Assembly: GCA_963582065.1 (NCBI GenBank)
Contig: CAUZRQ010000014.1
Coordinates: forward strand, 1 to 64,000
Direction of reading: 5' to 3'
DNA: 64,000 bases
Source: UBA8437 sp963582065
GTDB lineage: Bacteria; Planctomycetota; Planctomycetia; Planctomycetales; Planctomycetaceae
How positions within the stretch are numbered: position 1 is the stretch's first letter; every line of letters begins with the position of its first letter. Under the pieces are notes generated by a model. The model saw only the letters and a list, made by a program, of their open reading frames with translations. It was not told where the DNA came from and searched no databases. Position numbers and translations under genes: made by a program. Shown here piece by piece: positions 34,727 through 42,353 of the stretch.

Positions 34727-35491
34727 ATGCCGATGAGATTCCTGCTGACCAATGATGACGGAATCGGGGCGCCGGGGCTGGAGTTGTTGTCCGAGGTGGC
34801 CGCCGAGTTCGGCGAGGTGGCGGTCGTGGCCCCCGACGAGCCGCTTTCGGGTTGCAGTCACCGCGTGACGGTCGAGAAGCCGCTGACGCTCCAATCACAC
34901 GGCCGCGACCGGTTCTCGATTAACGGGACCCCCGCCGATTGTGTCCGTATCGGGTTGATCGAGCAGCAGCTCGAGGTCGACTGGGTGCTCTCGGGGGTCA
35001 ACGCCGGTGCCAACCTCGGGGTCGACGTCTACATGTCGGGCACGGTGGGAGCGACCCGCGAGGCGGGGCTGTTTCACGTGCCGGCGATAGCGCTGTCGCT
35101 GTTCATCCGCCAATACGGCCCTTTCGACTGGTCGACGGTGGCGCCGATGCTTCGCAGGACGCTCGAGAATCTGTTCGAGCGACGCCCGGCCACCGGGGGG
35201 TACTTCAACGTCAACTTTCCCGATCCGCGTGAGGTGACCGGAGAGCCGCGGCTGGTCGAGTGCTCGCTCGATCCTCACCCTCTCCCGGTTGCCTACCACC
35301 CCGCCGGACAGGGAGTGCTCTACGGGATCGACTACTACAACCGCCCACGCGATCCCGGCGGGGACGTCGACGTCTGTTTCAACGGCGGCATCAGTCTGAC
35401 CGAGGTGATTCCGGTCTGCGCGGCACAGGCCGCGGCCGATTCGTCGTGGAGGCTGCGAGCCGCCGGCGACGGCGTCGGTGAAAACGGCTGA
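34727..35491 (+). CDS. surE: 5'/3'-nucleotidase SurE
   Basis: Encodes 254 residues; a second in-frame ATG at 34733 (MRFLLTNDDG) matches other SurE proteins best and may be the true start. The metal-binding residues are clear: Asp-Asp in LLTNDDGIGAPG, Ser in EPLSGCSHRVT and Asn in SGVNAGANLGVDVYMSGTVGA. SurE dephosphorylates nucleoside 5'- and 3'-monophosphates and is linked to stationary-phase survival. Its stop is 29 bases from that of the convergent LRR gene. Confidence 0.95.
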   Translation: MPMRFLLTNDDGIGAPGLELLSEVAAEFGEVAVVAPDEPLSGCSHRVTVEKPLTLQSHGRDRFSINGTPADCVRIGLIEQQLEVDWVLSGVNAGANLGVDVYMSGTVGATREAGLFHVPAIALSLFIRQYGPFDWSTVAPMLRRTLENLFERRPATGGYFNVNFPDPREVTGEPRLVECSLDPHPLPVAYHPAGQGVLYGIDYYNRPRDPGGDVDVCFNGGISLTEVIPVCAAQAAADSSWRLRAAGDGVGENG

Positions 35492-35520
35492 GACCCGATT
35501 CTCATCCCGGGCCGGCCCTA

Positions 35521-36453
35521 CTACTTCTTCTTCGCGGTCTTCTTCGCCTTTTTCTTCGCCTTCGGTTTCGGGTCGACCCGCACGCCGACCTTCTTCAAGG
35601 CGGCAATCTGGCCGCCCTTGGCGGCGTCCGAGAGCGGGTTGCCCGAGACGTAGAGATTCCAGTAGGGAGCGAAACGGCGGTCGCCCTTGGCGTCCTTCTG
35701 GGCCATCGTCACCAGGGGCCCGAGGTCGGTCACCTTGTTGCCTTCCAGGAACGTGTACCGCAGCTCGGTCATGTTTCCCAGGGCCGTGACGTCCTTGACC
35801 TGGTTGTTTCGCAGCGCGAGGTTGGCGACCCACTTGAGGCCCTTCAGCGGGGCCAGGTCGGCGACCTGGTTGTTGTCGAGATAGAGGCTCGAGAGCTTCT
35901 CGAGACCCTTCAACGGGGCGACCGAGGCGACCTTGTTGTTGCTGAGGTACAGGGCCGAGAGCTTCTTGAGTCCGCCCAGGCCGTCGAGCTTGGCCACCTG
36001 GTTGTGCTCCAACTGCAGGTACTGCAACTTGGCCAGGTCCTTCAGCGCGGCGATGTCGGCGATCTTGTTGTTCGAGAGGTCCAGCGACTGGACGTTCTTG
36101 AGTCCGGCCAGCGGCTTCAGGTCACTGATGCCGTTCTTCGAGAGGTTGATCAGGGCCAGGTTGGGGCACTTTTCCAGACCGGAGAGGTTGGTGATCTCCT
36201 TGCCGGGCGCCTCGAGAAAGAAGATCGTCTTCAGGTCGGCTTCCTGGATCTGGTCGGTCTTGGCCTGCTTCTTCTTCAGGATCGCCTTGATGACGGCCTG
36301 GAGCTTCGCGTCGGGGAAGATCTTCTTGGCCGCCGGGGCTTTCTTGGCGGCCTTTTTGTCCTTCTTGTCCTTCTTGTCCTGGGCGGTGGCGGGTCCACCG
36401 AGAAGGATCAACAGCAGAGCGGTGAGAGCGAAGAGGCTGGTCAGTCGACGCAT
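35521..36453 (-). CDS. exported leucine-rich-repeat protein with Lys-rich ends
   Basis: Encodes 310 residues starting MRRLTSLFALTALLLILLGG, a signal peptide cut near ATAQ; the frame is open upstream but that part is untranslated. Directly after it lies DKKDKKDKKAAKKAPAAKK. Residues about 85-275 form seven or eight 22-residue LRR units of internalin type (LSGLEKCPNLALINLSKNGI, LKDLAKLQYLQLEHNQV). The C-terminus is KPKAKKKAKKTAKKK. An exported LRR protein with two polybasic ends probably binds an anionic surface or polymer; this is inference. It follows rsmB by 103 bases. Confidence 0.87.
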   Translation of the reverse strand: MRRLTSLFALTALLLILLGGPATAQDKKDKKDKKAAKKAPAAKKIFPDAKLQAVIKAILKKKQAKTDQIQEADLKTIFFLEAPGKEITNLSGLEKCPNLALINLSKNGISDLKPLAGLKNVQSLDLSNNKIADIAALKDLAKLQYLQLEHNQVAKLDGLGGLKKLSALYLSNNKVASVAPLKGLEKLSSLYLDNNQVADLAPLKGLKWVANLALRNNQVKDVTALGNMTELRYTFLEGNKVTDLGPLVTMAQKDAKGDRRFAPYWNLYVSGNPLSDAAKGGQIAALKKVGVRVDPKPKAKKKAKKTAKKK

Positions 36454-36556
36454 GATGGGTGTTCCCGGGTGACTCTTGAGAAGTGTCGTTTGAGTTCGTC
36501 TTGGTTTCTTCAGTGTAATCCGCCGTGCGAGCCGTGGACAAGCGACTGGGCGTGGC

Positions 36557-37930
36557 TCAGTCGTCGCGGTTGGCCAGCAGCACCTGGAACCCCCCGTCTC
36601 CGGGGCAACCCGGGACATGCCGTATCACGTCGATCTGCTCGAACTCGGGACGTTTCTCCAGGAACTTCGCCACAAGTTCCTCGTTCTCGATCGGCTCGAT
36701 GCTGCAGGTCGAGTAGACCAGTCGCCCGCCGGGTCCCAGTCTTTCGGCCGCCTGTTCCAGCAATTTCCATTGCAGCCCGGACAACCGCTCGGGTTCGTCG
36801 GGTTCCAGCCGCCAGCGAGCTTCGGGCCGTTTGCCCAGGACCCCGGTGTTGGAACAGGGCACATCGACCAGCACCGCATCGAACGGTCCCCGTGGCAGAT
36901 CCTCGCCCGATTCGTCCACCGGCACCGTCTCGATGATCGAGAGTCCCAAGCGGTCGGCGGCAGGAGCGATGAGTTCGAGTCGTCCGGGGTGTGAGTCGGC
37001 TGCCACGACCCGGCCGCGGTTCTCCATCAGCTCGGCCAGGTGAGTCGACTTGGTCCCCGGCGCCGCGCACAGATCGAGCACCTGCTGCCCGGGCGCGGGG
37101 GCCAGCAGCCTGGCGGCCGCGGCGGCCGAGGGGTCCTGGACGGTGAAGTGGCCGTCGGCGAAACCGGGCAGACTCGGCACGTGGGCGGTGCCGTCCAGGC
37201 GGACCATCTGCGGGCTGTCGGTGACTGTCGCGTCGACGGCGGCGGCGGCCAGGTCGGCCACCAACTGCTGACCGTCGGTCCGCAGCGGGTTGACCCGCAG
37301 CCAGGTCGCCGCCGGAGTGTTGAACCACACCGCCATCCTCAACAGTTCGTCAAAATCGAATCGCGACGACCAGTTTCCGACCAGCCAGTCGGGCAGGCTG
37401 CCGGCAGTGGCGATGTACCCGTCGGGATCACTGTCGGGATCCGGCATCAGCGGGCTGGTCAGCCGCAGGAAATGGTCCCGCCTGGCGGGGATTGTGTCGG
37501 CTGCCGCCGCGTCGGCCGGTTTGTCGGAGATGTCGCGCTGCACCGATCGCAGCACACCGTTGGTGAAGCCGGTCCAGCGGGACTTGTCCAGCCACCGGCA
37601 CAATTCGACGGTCTCGTGAATCGCCGCGTGGTGCGAATCGTGCGAGAGGAACAGCAGCTGGTAGGTGCCCAGTTGCAGCAGCGTCCACAGCGGTGGTTCG
37701 ACCTGGTCCGGCGGCCGCTTCAGCCGCGGTTTGAGCACTGCGTCGAGAGTTGCCTGGCGACGGATCACCCCGTAAACCAGTTCGCTGGACAATCGGCGGT
37801 CGGCCGGAATCAGATCGCTCGCCTGCGAGAACGCCGATTCGAGCAGCGGGCCGGCGAAGCGGCCCGTCTGCCGCCACTGTCGGAGCACTCCGAAGGCGAT
37901 CTGGCGTGCGGTTTTCGGGGGGGCCGTCAT
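36557..37930 (-). CDS. rsmB: 16S rRNA (cytosine-967-C5)-methyltransferase RsmB
   Basis: Encodes 457 residues. The N-terminal 150 are a NusB-like RNA-binding domain (ARQIAFGVLRQW, ELVYGVIRRQATLD). The C-terminal SAM-dependent domain has motif I VLDLCAAPGTKSTHLAE, motif IV DVPCSNTGVLGKRPEARW and motif VI YSTCSIEPIENEEL with the catalytic Cys. Family members methylate C967 of 16S rRNA. The ATG at 37930 overlaps the aroA stop (ATGA), fixing the start; the frame upstream of it is shadow inside aroA. Confidence 0.95.
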   Translation of the reverse strand: MTAPPKTARQIAFGVLRQWRQTGRFAGPLLESAFSQASDLIPADRRLSSELVYGVIRRQATLDAVLKPRLKRPPDQVEPPLWTLLQLGTYQLLFLSHDSHHAAIHETVELCRWLDKSRWTGFTNGVLRSVQRDISDKPADAAAADTIPARRDHFLRLTSPLMPDPDSDPDGYIATAGSLPDWLVGNWSSRFDFDELLRMAVWFNTPAATWLRVNPLRTDGQQLVADLAAAAVDATVTDSPQMVRLDGTAHVPSLPGFADGHFTVQDPSAAAAARLLAPAPGQQVLDLCAAPGTKSTHLAELMENRGRVVAADSHPGRLELIAPAADRLGLSIIETVPVDESGEDLPRGPFDAVLVDVPCSNTGVLGKRPEARWRLEPDEPERLSGLQWKLLEQAAERLGPGGRLVYSTCSIEPIENEELVAKFLEKRPEFEQIDVIRHVPGCPGDGGFQVLLANRDD

Positions 37931-39213
37931 CGACCGTCCTGACACAACCGCTCGAGATCGTCGAAGAAGCCGGGGTAGGTCTTTGCCGTGCAGTCCGGGT
38001 CGGCGATCACGATCCCCGGCGAAGCCAGCCCGGCCACCGCGAAGCTCATCGCCATCCGGTGATCGTCGTAGGTCTGGATCTCGCCGCCGGAAAGCGGCCC
38101 GGGATGGATCGTCAGCCCGTCGTCGTGTTGGTCGACGGCCAGGCCCAGTCGTTCCAGTTCGGTCACCATCGCGGTCACCCGGTCGGTTTCCTTGTGGCGA
38201 ACATGAGCGATTCCGCGGATGCGGGTCGGGCCCGTGGCAAAGGCCGCCACCACCGCCAGTGTCTGGGCGGTGTCGCTGATCGTGTTCATGTCGACGTCGA
38301 TCCCCACCAGGTCGCCGCCGGTGACACAAAGCCCCTCGGGAGTCGCCTCGACAGTGCACCCCATTCGGGCCAGGCAATCGGCAAATGCCACGTCGCCCTG
38401 CAGTGCTCCGGGGCCCAGGCCCTCGACGGTCACGCGGCCCCCGGTCACCGCTGCGGCGGCCAGGAAATAGCTGGCCGCCGAGGCGTCGGGTTCGATGTCG
38501 AGCTCGATGGCGTCGTACCCGGTCGGTGACACCGTGAAGCTGCCCCGGGGATCCTCGACCACGTCGGCACCCATGCGGCCCATCAGGGCCACCGTCATGT
38601 CGACGTAGGGTCGCGAGACCAGGGGCCCGTCGACGACCAGCGTGACCGGGGCTGCCGCGGCGGGGGCGATCATCAGCAGGGCGCTGAGGAACTGGCTCGA
38701 GGTGTTTCCGGCGAGCGTCGCCCGTCCGCCGGCCAGGCCGTCCGACGCCACCGACACCGGCGGACAGCCGGTTCCGGCCGGACAGGTGACGTCGACCTGC
38801 AACTGGGACAGGGCCTCGACCAAATCGCCGATCGGCCGCTGCCGCATTCGGGAGTTGCCATCGAGCGTGAAGTGACCGGTTCCCAGGGCGACCAGGGCGG
38901 TGAGGAACCGGATGCTGGTGCCGCTGTTCCGGAGATCCAGTTCGGCCGACCTGGTCGGCACCGTTCCAGCACCTCCAACGACCCGCACCTGGCCGTCGGT
39001 CGGCCCCTCGCTGATCTCGAATCCCAGGTTCGACAGTCCGTCGAGCATCATCCGCGTGTCGATGCTCTCCAGGACCCCGCTCAGCCGGGACTCGCCCCGG
39101 GCCATTGCGGCCAGCACCAACGCCCGGTTGCTCAGGCTCTTGGAGCCCGGTGGACGGATCGAACCGCTGACCGGCCGGGTGACCGGTTCGATGGGATATG
39201 GTGGAGAGACCAT
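37927..39213 (-). CDS. aroA: 3-phosphoshikimate 1-carboxyvinyltransferase (EPSP synthase)
   Basis: Encodes 428 residues, the usual length. It joins shikimate-3-phosphate and phosphoenolpyruvate in the shikimate pathway. Signatures present: PGSKSLSNRALVLAAMA, LRNSGTSIRFLTAL, GNTSSQFLSALLM, VRHKETDRV and TYDDHRMAMSFAV. The start MVSPPYPIEPV is set by divergence from rlmB, leaving about 90 bases for both promoters; the upstream open frame runs through that gene. It heads a unit aroA-rsmB-LRR gene. Confidence 0.96.
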   Translation of the reverse strand: MVSPPYPIEPVTRPVSGSIRPPGSKSLSNRALVLAAMARGESRLSGVLESIDTRMMLDGLSNLGFEISEGPTDGQVRVVGGAGTVPTRSAELDLRNSGTSIRFLTALVALGTGHFTLDGNSRMRQRPIGDLVEALSQLQVDVTCPAGTGCPPVSVASDGLAGGRATLAGNTSSQFLSALLMIAPAAAAPVTLVVDGPLVSRPYVDMTVALMGRMGADVVEDPRGSFTVSPTGYDAIELDIEPDASAASYFLAAAAVTGGRVTVEGLGPGALQGDVAFADCLARMGCTVEATPEGLCVTGGDLVGIDVDMNTISDTAQTLAVVAAFATGPTRIRGIAHVRHKETDRVTAMVTELERLGLAVDQHDDGLTIHPGPLSGGEIQTYDDHRMAMSFAVAGLASPGIVIADPDCTAKTYPGFFDDLERLCQDGR

Positions 39214-39303
39214 CGACGGGCTTGCCGCGGCAAACGGCAGTTTCCAGAATCGGGTACGGATGAGACCCGTCGTGGCGGGCCGGCAGTAGGCGAGGAATTC
39301 AGT

Positions 39304-40113
39304 ATGGACGGGCGGTCCCCAGGCGGGAAGAGTAGCGGCCGGGCCGATCGCAACCGGCCCGGCGACTGGATCTGGGGTCGCCGCGCGGTGCTCGAGACGT
39401 TGCGTGGAGGCCGTTGGCCGATCCGGGGCCTGTGGGTGTCCGAGCGGATCGAGGAGGACGTGGCCGAGGAATTGAGAGGCCTGGCCGAGCAGCTGGACGT
39501 GGAGCTGCAGAAGGCCGACGGCGAGGAGATCCGCGCCCGCTGTCACACCGATCAGCACCAGGGAGTGCTGGCCCGGATGGGCGAGTTCCCCTTCCTGTCC
39601 CTGGAATCGATGCTTGCGCAGGCGGACGATCCGCCGTTGTGGCTGCTGCTGGACGCCGTACAGGATCCCCACAACCTGGGGGCCATCCTCCGCTCGGCCG
39701 AAATCCTGGGGGTCGACGGAGTGGTGGTTTCCGGAAACCACGCGCCGATCAACGGGCACGTCGCCCGCAGTTCAGCCGGTGCGGCCAACCACGTCCGCAT
39801 CGCCCGGTCCGCGAACCTGGTCGCGCTGGTCATGCAGCTGCGTCGCGACGGCGTCACCGTGCTGGCAGCCGTTGCCGGGGGGGACTCCCGGGCTGCTCGG
39901 AGCTGTGACCTGGCGGGGCCGGTGGCCCTGGTGGTGGGCAACGAGGGTCACGGTGTCGCCGAGGACGTGCTGGAGATCTGTGACGGGCGGATCGGGATCG
40001 AGCAGTCCGGCCGCACCGAATCGCTCAATGCGGCTGTCGCCGCCGGTGTGCTGCTCTACGAGGTCGACCGCCAGAGGCGAGATGCGAAGGACGGTCCGGC
40101 ATGCTCAAGCTGA
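39304..40113 (+). CDS. rlmB: SpoU-family 23S rRNA 2'-O-ribose methyltransferase (RlmB-like)
   Basis: Encodes 269 residues. The N-terminal substrate-binding domain (WGRRAVLETL, then CHTDQHQGVLARM) and the SPOUT knot motifs are clear: LLLDAVQDPHNLGAILRSAE, LVVGNEGHGV and SGRTESLNAAVAAGV. RlmB methylates G2251 of 23S rRNA with SAM. The ATG is chosen because it directly precedes the family-like N-terminus; the open frame upstream lies in aroA. It overlaps the next paralogous gene by 13 bases. Confidence 0.9.
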   Translation: MDGRSPGGKSSGRADRNRPGDWIWGRRAVLETLRGGRWPIRGLWVSERIEEDVAEELRGLAEQLDVELQKADGEEIRARCHTDQHQGVLARMGEFPFLSLESMLAQADDPPLWLLLDAVQDPHNLGAILRSAEILGVDGVVVSGNHAPINGHVARSSAGAANHVRIARSANLVALVMQLRRDGVTVLAAVAGGDSRAARSCDLAGPVALVVGNEGHGVAEDVLEICDGRIGIEQSGRTESLNAAVAAGVLLYEVDRQRRDAKDGPACSS

Positions 40114-40853
40114 AGAACCCGCACAGCGTGCTGGCGGCGCTCCAGACACGGGCCGGTGACGTGGTCGAGGTTCGCTTCGGTGATCGTTCGCCACACGGGG
40201 CCTGGCAACAGGTGTCGGAACTGGCCAGGAGCCTGGGAGTGCCGGTCCGGACCGGGCGAATGGGGCAGGCGGACGGAGGTCGCCGGCAACGGCGTGACAA
40301 GGGGGGCGACAAGGACGGATCGGGCGGTCGAACTCCTGCGGCGGTGGCCAGCGTCCGCGAGCGGCCCGACGTCGGTCTCGAACAACTGCTTGCCACCGCC
40401 GGGGGCGAACGGCACGGGATCTGGCTGGCCCTGGATCGGCTGCAGGATCCTCACAATATCGGGGCGATCTTCCGTACGGCCGCGTTTTTCGGAGTGCGGG
40501 GCGTGCTGTTGACCACCGACCAGTCCGCCCCGCTCTCGGCAGTGGCCTACGATGTTGCCTCGGGCGGTCTCGAGCATGTGCCGTTCACCCGTGCCAGCAA
40601 CCTGGCGAGGTCACTTCGCCAGGTGCGCGACGCGGGGTTGTGGGTGATGGGGACCAGCGAGCGGGGGGAGGAGGAGCTGTCCGAGGCGGACCGGGATTGG
40701 CTGGTGGTGATCGGCAGCGAGGAGCAGGGCCTGAGACGGCTGACGCTCGAACACTGTGACGTCGTCTGCCGGTTGTCACCCCGGGGCGAGATCGCCTCGC
40801 TCAACGCGTCGGTCGCGGCGGCAGTGGCGCTGGCGGTGCTGAACCCGTCCTAG
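40101..40853 (+). CDS. second SpoU/TrmH-family RNA methyltransferase
   Basis: Encodes 250 residues. The same layout as its neighbour is visible but diverged: a degenerate N-terminal domain (LKNPHSVLAALQTRAGD) interrupted by a charged low-complexity insert (RRQRRDKGGDKDGSGG), then motif 1 LDRLQDPHNIGAIFRTAA, motif 2 LVVIGSEEQGLRR and motif 3 EIASLNASVAAAVALAVL. The target RNA is unknown. It overlaps rlmB by 13 bases. Its TAG stop shares CTAG (40850-40853) with the stop of the convergent DUF1501 gene. Confidence 0.88.
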   Translation: MLKLKNPHSVLAALQTRAGDVVEVRFGDRSPHGAWQQVSELARSLGVPVRTGRMGQADGGRRQRRDKGGDKDGSGGRTPAAVASVRERPDVGLEQLLATAGGERHGIWLALDRLQDPHNIGAIFRTAAFFGVRGVLLTTDQSAPLSAVAYDVASGGLEHVPFTRASNLARSLRQVRDAGLWVMGTSERGEEELSEADRDWLVVIGSEEQGLRRLTLEHCDVVCRLSPRGEIASLNASVAAAVALAVLNPS

Positions 40854-42316
40854 GCAAACAACTCTTCGACCACCCGGACCTGGTCGGTCCCGGTCAGCCG
40901 TTCACGGAATCCGTGCCGGTCAAAGTAGAGGTCCTGGTGGTGCATGCCCATCGCGTAGAGCATCGTGGCATGCCAGTCGGCGACGCTGACCCGCTTCTCG
41001 ACCGCCTTGTAGCCGATTTCGTCTGTCGTGCCGTAGACCGTGCCGCCGCGGATCCCGGCTCCGGCCATCCAGATCGAGAACCCGGCCGGGCCGTGGTCCC
41101 GACCGGCTTTTTTCGGATCGGTGCCGGGCCGGATCTGGGCGATCGGCAGGCGTCCGAATTCGCCGCCCCAGACGACCAGCACGTCGTCGAGCAGGCCGCG
41201 TTCGCCCAGGTCGTCGAGCAGGGCGGCGACGGGCTGGTCGGTGTGCTGGCAGGCGCCGACCAGGCTGGTGCCGATGTTGCTGTGGTTGTCCCACATCTGG
41301 CCGCGGGTGTAGATCTGCACCAGTCGCACACCCCGTTCGACCAGCCGCCGGGCCATCAGGCATCGTCGGGCGTAGTTGTCGGTCACCTTGTCGCCGATGC
41401 CGTAGCTCTGCTGGGTGGCCTGGGTTTCCTGGCCGATGTCGAGCGCGTCGGAGGCGGTCATCTGCATCCGCGCGGCCAGTTCGTAGCTGGAGATCCGGGC
41501 GTCGAGCCGCAACTGGCCGGGCCGCTGTTTCTTGTGGATCCGGTCGAGCCGCGCCAGCAGCCGCCGGCTGGCTGCGACGACCGCCTCGGGACGCTGTCGA
41601 GATTTCTCGGGCGTCAGGTTCAGGATCGGTGAACCGGTGGGCCGCATCCGCGTGCCCTGGTAGACCGGTGGCAGGTAGCCCGACTGCCAGTTCTGGATCT
41701 CGTTGACCGGCAGCCTCGACTGGGGGTCGTCCAGGACGACGTAGGCCGGCAGGTTCTGGTTCTCGGTCCCCAGACCGTAGGCGACCCACGATCCGAACGA
41801 GGGGAGTCCGGGCAGCAGTTTGCCCGACTGGATCTTGTAGAGCGCCGGTTCGTGGTTGGGGTGGGTGTTGTACATCGAGCGGATCACGGCAATCCGGTCG
41901 ACGTGGCGGGCGATGTGAGGCAGCAGTTCGCTGACCCAGGTGCCGCTTTGGCCGTGCCGAGCGAACTTCCAGGGGCTCCGCATCAGGCCCCCGGCCGCCT
42001 CGGGACTCGACACGTCGGCGGCAAGGTCCTTGAAGACCGACTGGCCGTGGTGTCGTTCGAGAGTTGGTTTGGGGTCGAAGAGGTCGACCTGGCTGGGACC
42101 ACCCTGCATGAACAACTGGATGATTGCCTTGGCACGCGGCCGGAAGTGAGGCCGCTTGGGAGCGAGATCGTAGAGCCGTGGCGGGGACGGGGCGTCGGCG
42201 GCCAGCAGGCCCGAACCTCCGTAGAAATCGCGTCCGAACAGGTAGGCCAGAGCGGTGCCGTAGAGCCCGTCGGCGGCACTGCGGAAGAAATCGCGGCGGG
42301 CGAGCGGGTTGGTCAT
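40850..42316 (-). CDS. DUF1501 family protein (Tat-exported)
   Basis: Encodes 488 residues. The N-terminus ARRDFFRSAADGLYG has a twin-arginine pattern, consistent with Tat export. The rest is the DUF1501 domain, an alkaline-phosphatase/sulfatase-like fold: AIIQLFMQGGPSQVDLFDPKP, HPNHEPALYKIQ, VWGGEFGRLPIAQ and GRDHGPAGFSIWMAG. Its biochemical role is not established. It follows the PSD1/cytochrome gene by 37 bases, the standard planctomycete pair (PSD1 protein then DUF1501 protein), so they probably act together. Confidence 0.92.
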   Translation of the reverse strand: MTNPLARRDFFRSAADGLYGTALAYLFGRDFYGGSGLLAADAPSPPRLYDLAPKRPHFRPRAKAIIQLFMQGGPSQVDLFDPKPTLERHHGQSVFKDLAADVSSPEAAGGLMRSPWKFARHGQSGTWVSELLPHIARHVDRIAVIRSMYNTHPNHEPALYKIQSGKLLPGLPSFGSWVAYGLGTENQNLPAYVVLDDPQSRLPVNEIQNWQSGYLPPVYQGTRMRPTGSPILNLTPEKSRQRPEAVVAASRRLLARLDRIHKKQRPGQLRLDARISSYELAARMQMTASDALDIGQETQATQQSYGIGDKVTDNYARRCLMARRLVERGVRLVQIYTRGQMWDNHSNIGTSLVGACQHTDQPVAALLDDLGERGLLDDVLVVWGGEFGRLPIAQIRPGTDPKKAGRDHGPAGFSIWMAGAGIRGGTVYGTTDEIGYKAVEKRVSVADWHATMLYAMGMHHQDLYFDRHGFRERLTGTDQVRVVEELFA

Positions 42317-42353
42317 GGGAGGCTCCCGGAGGGAGAGGCGTCGTGGGGGAGGG

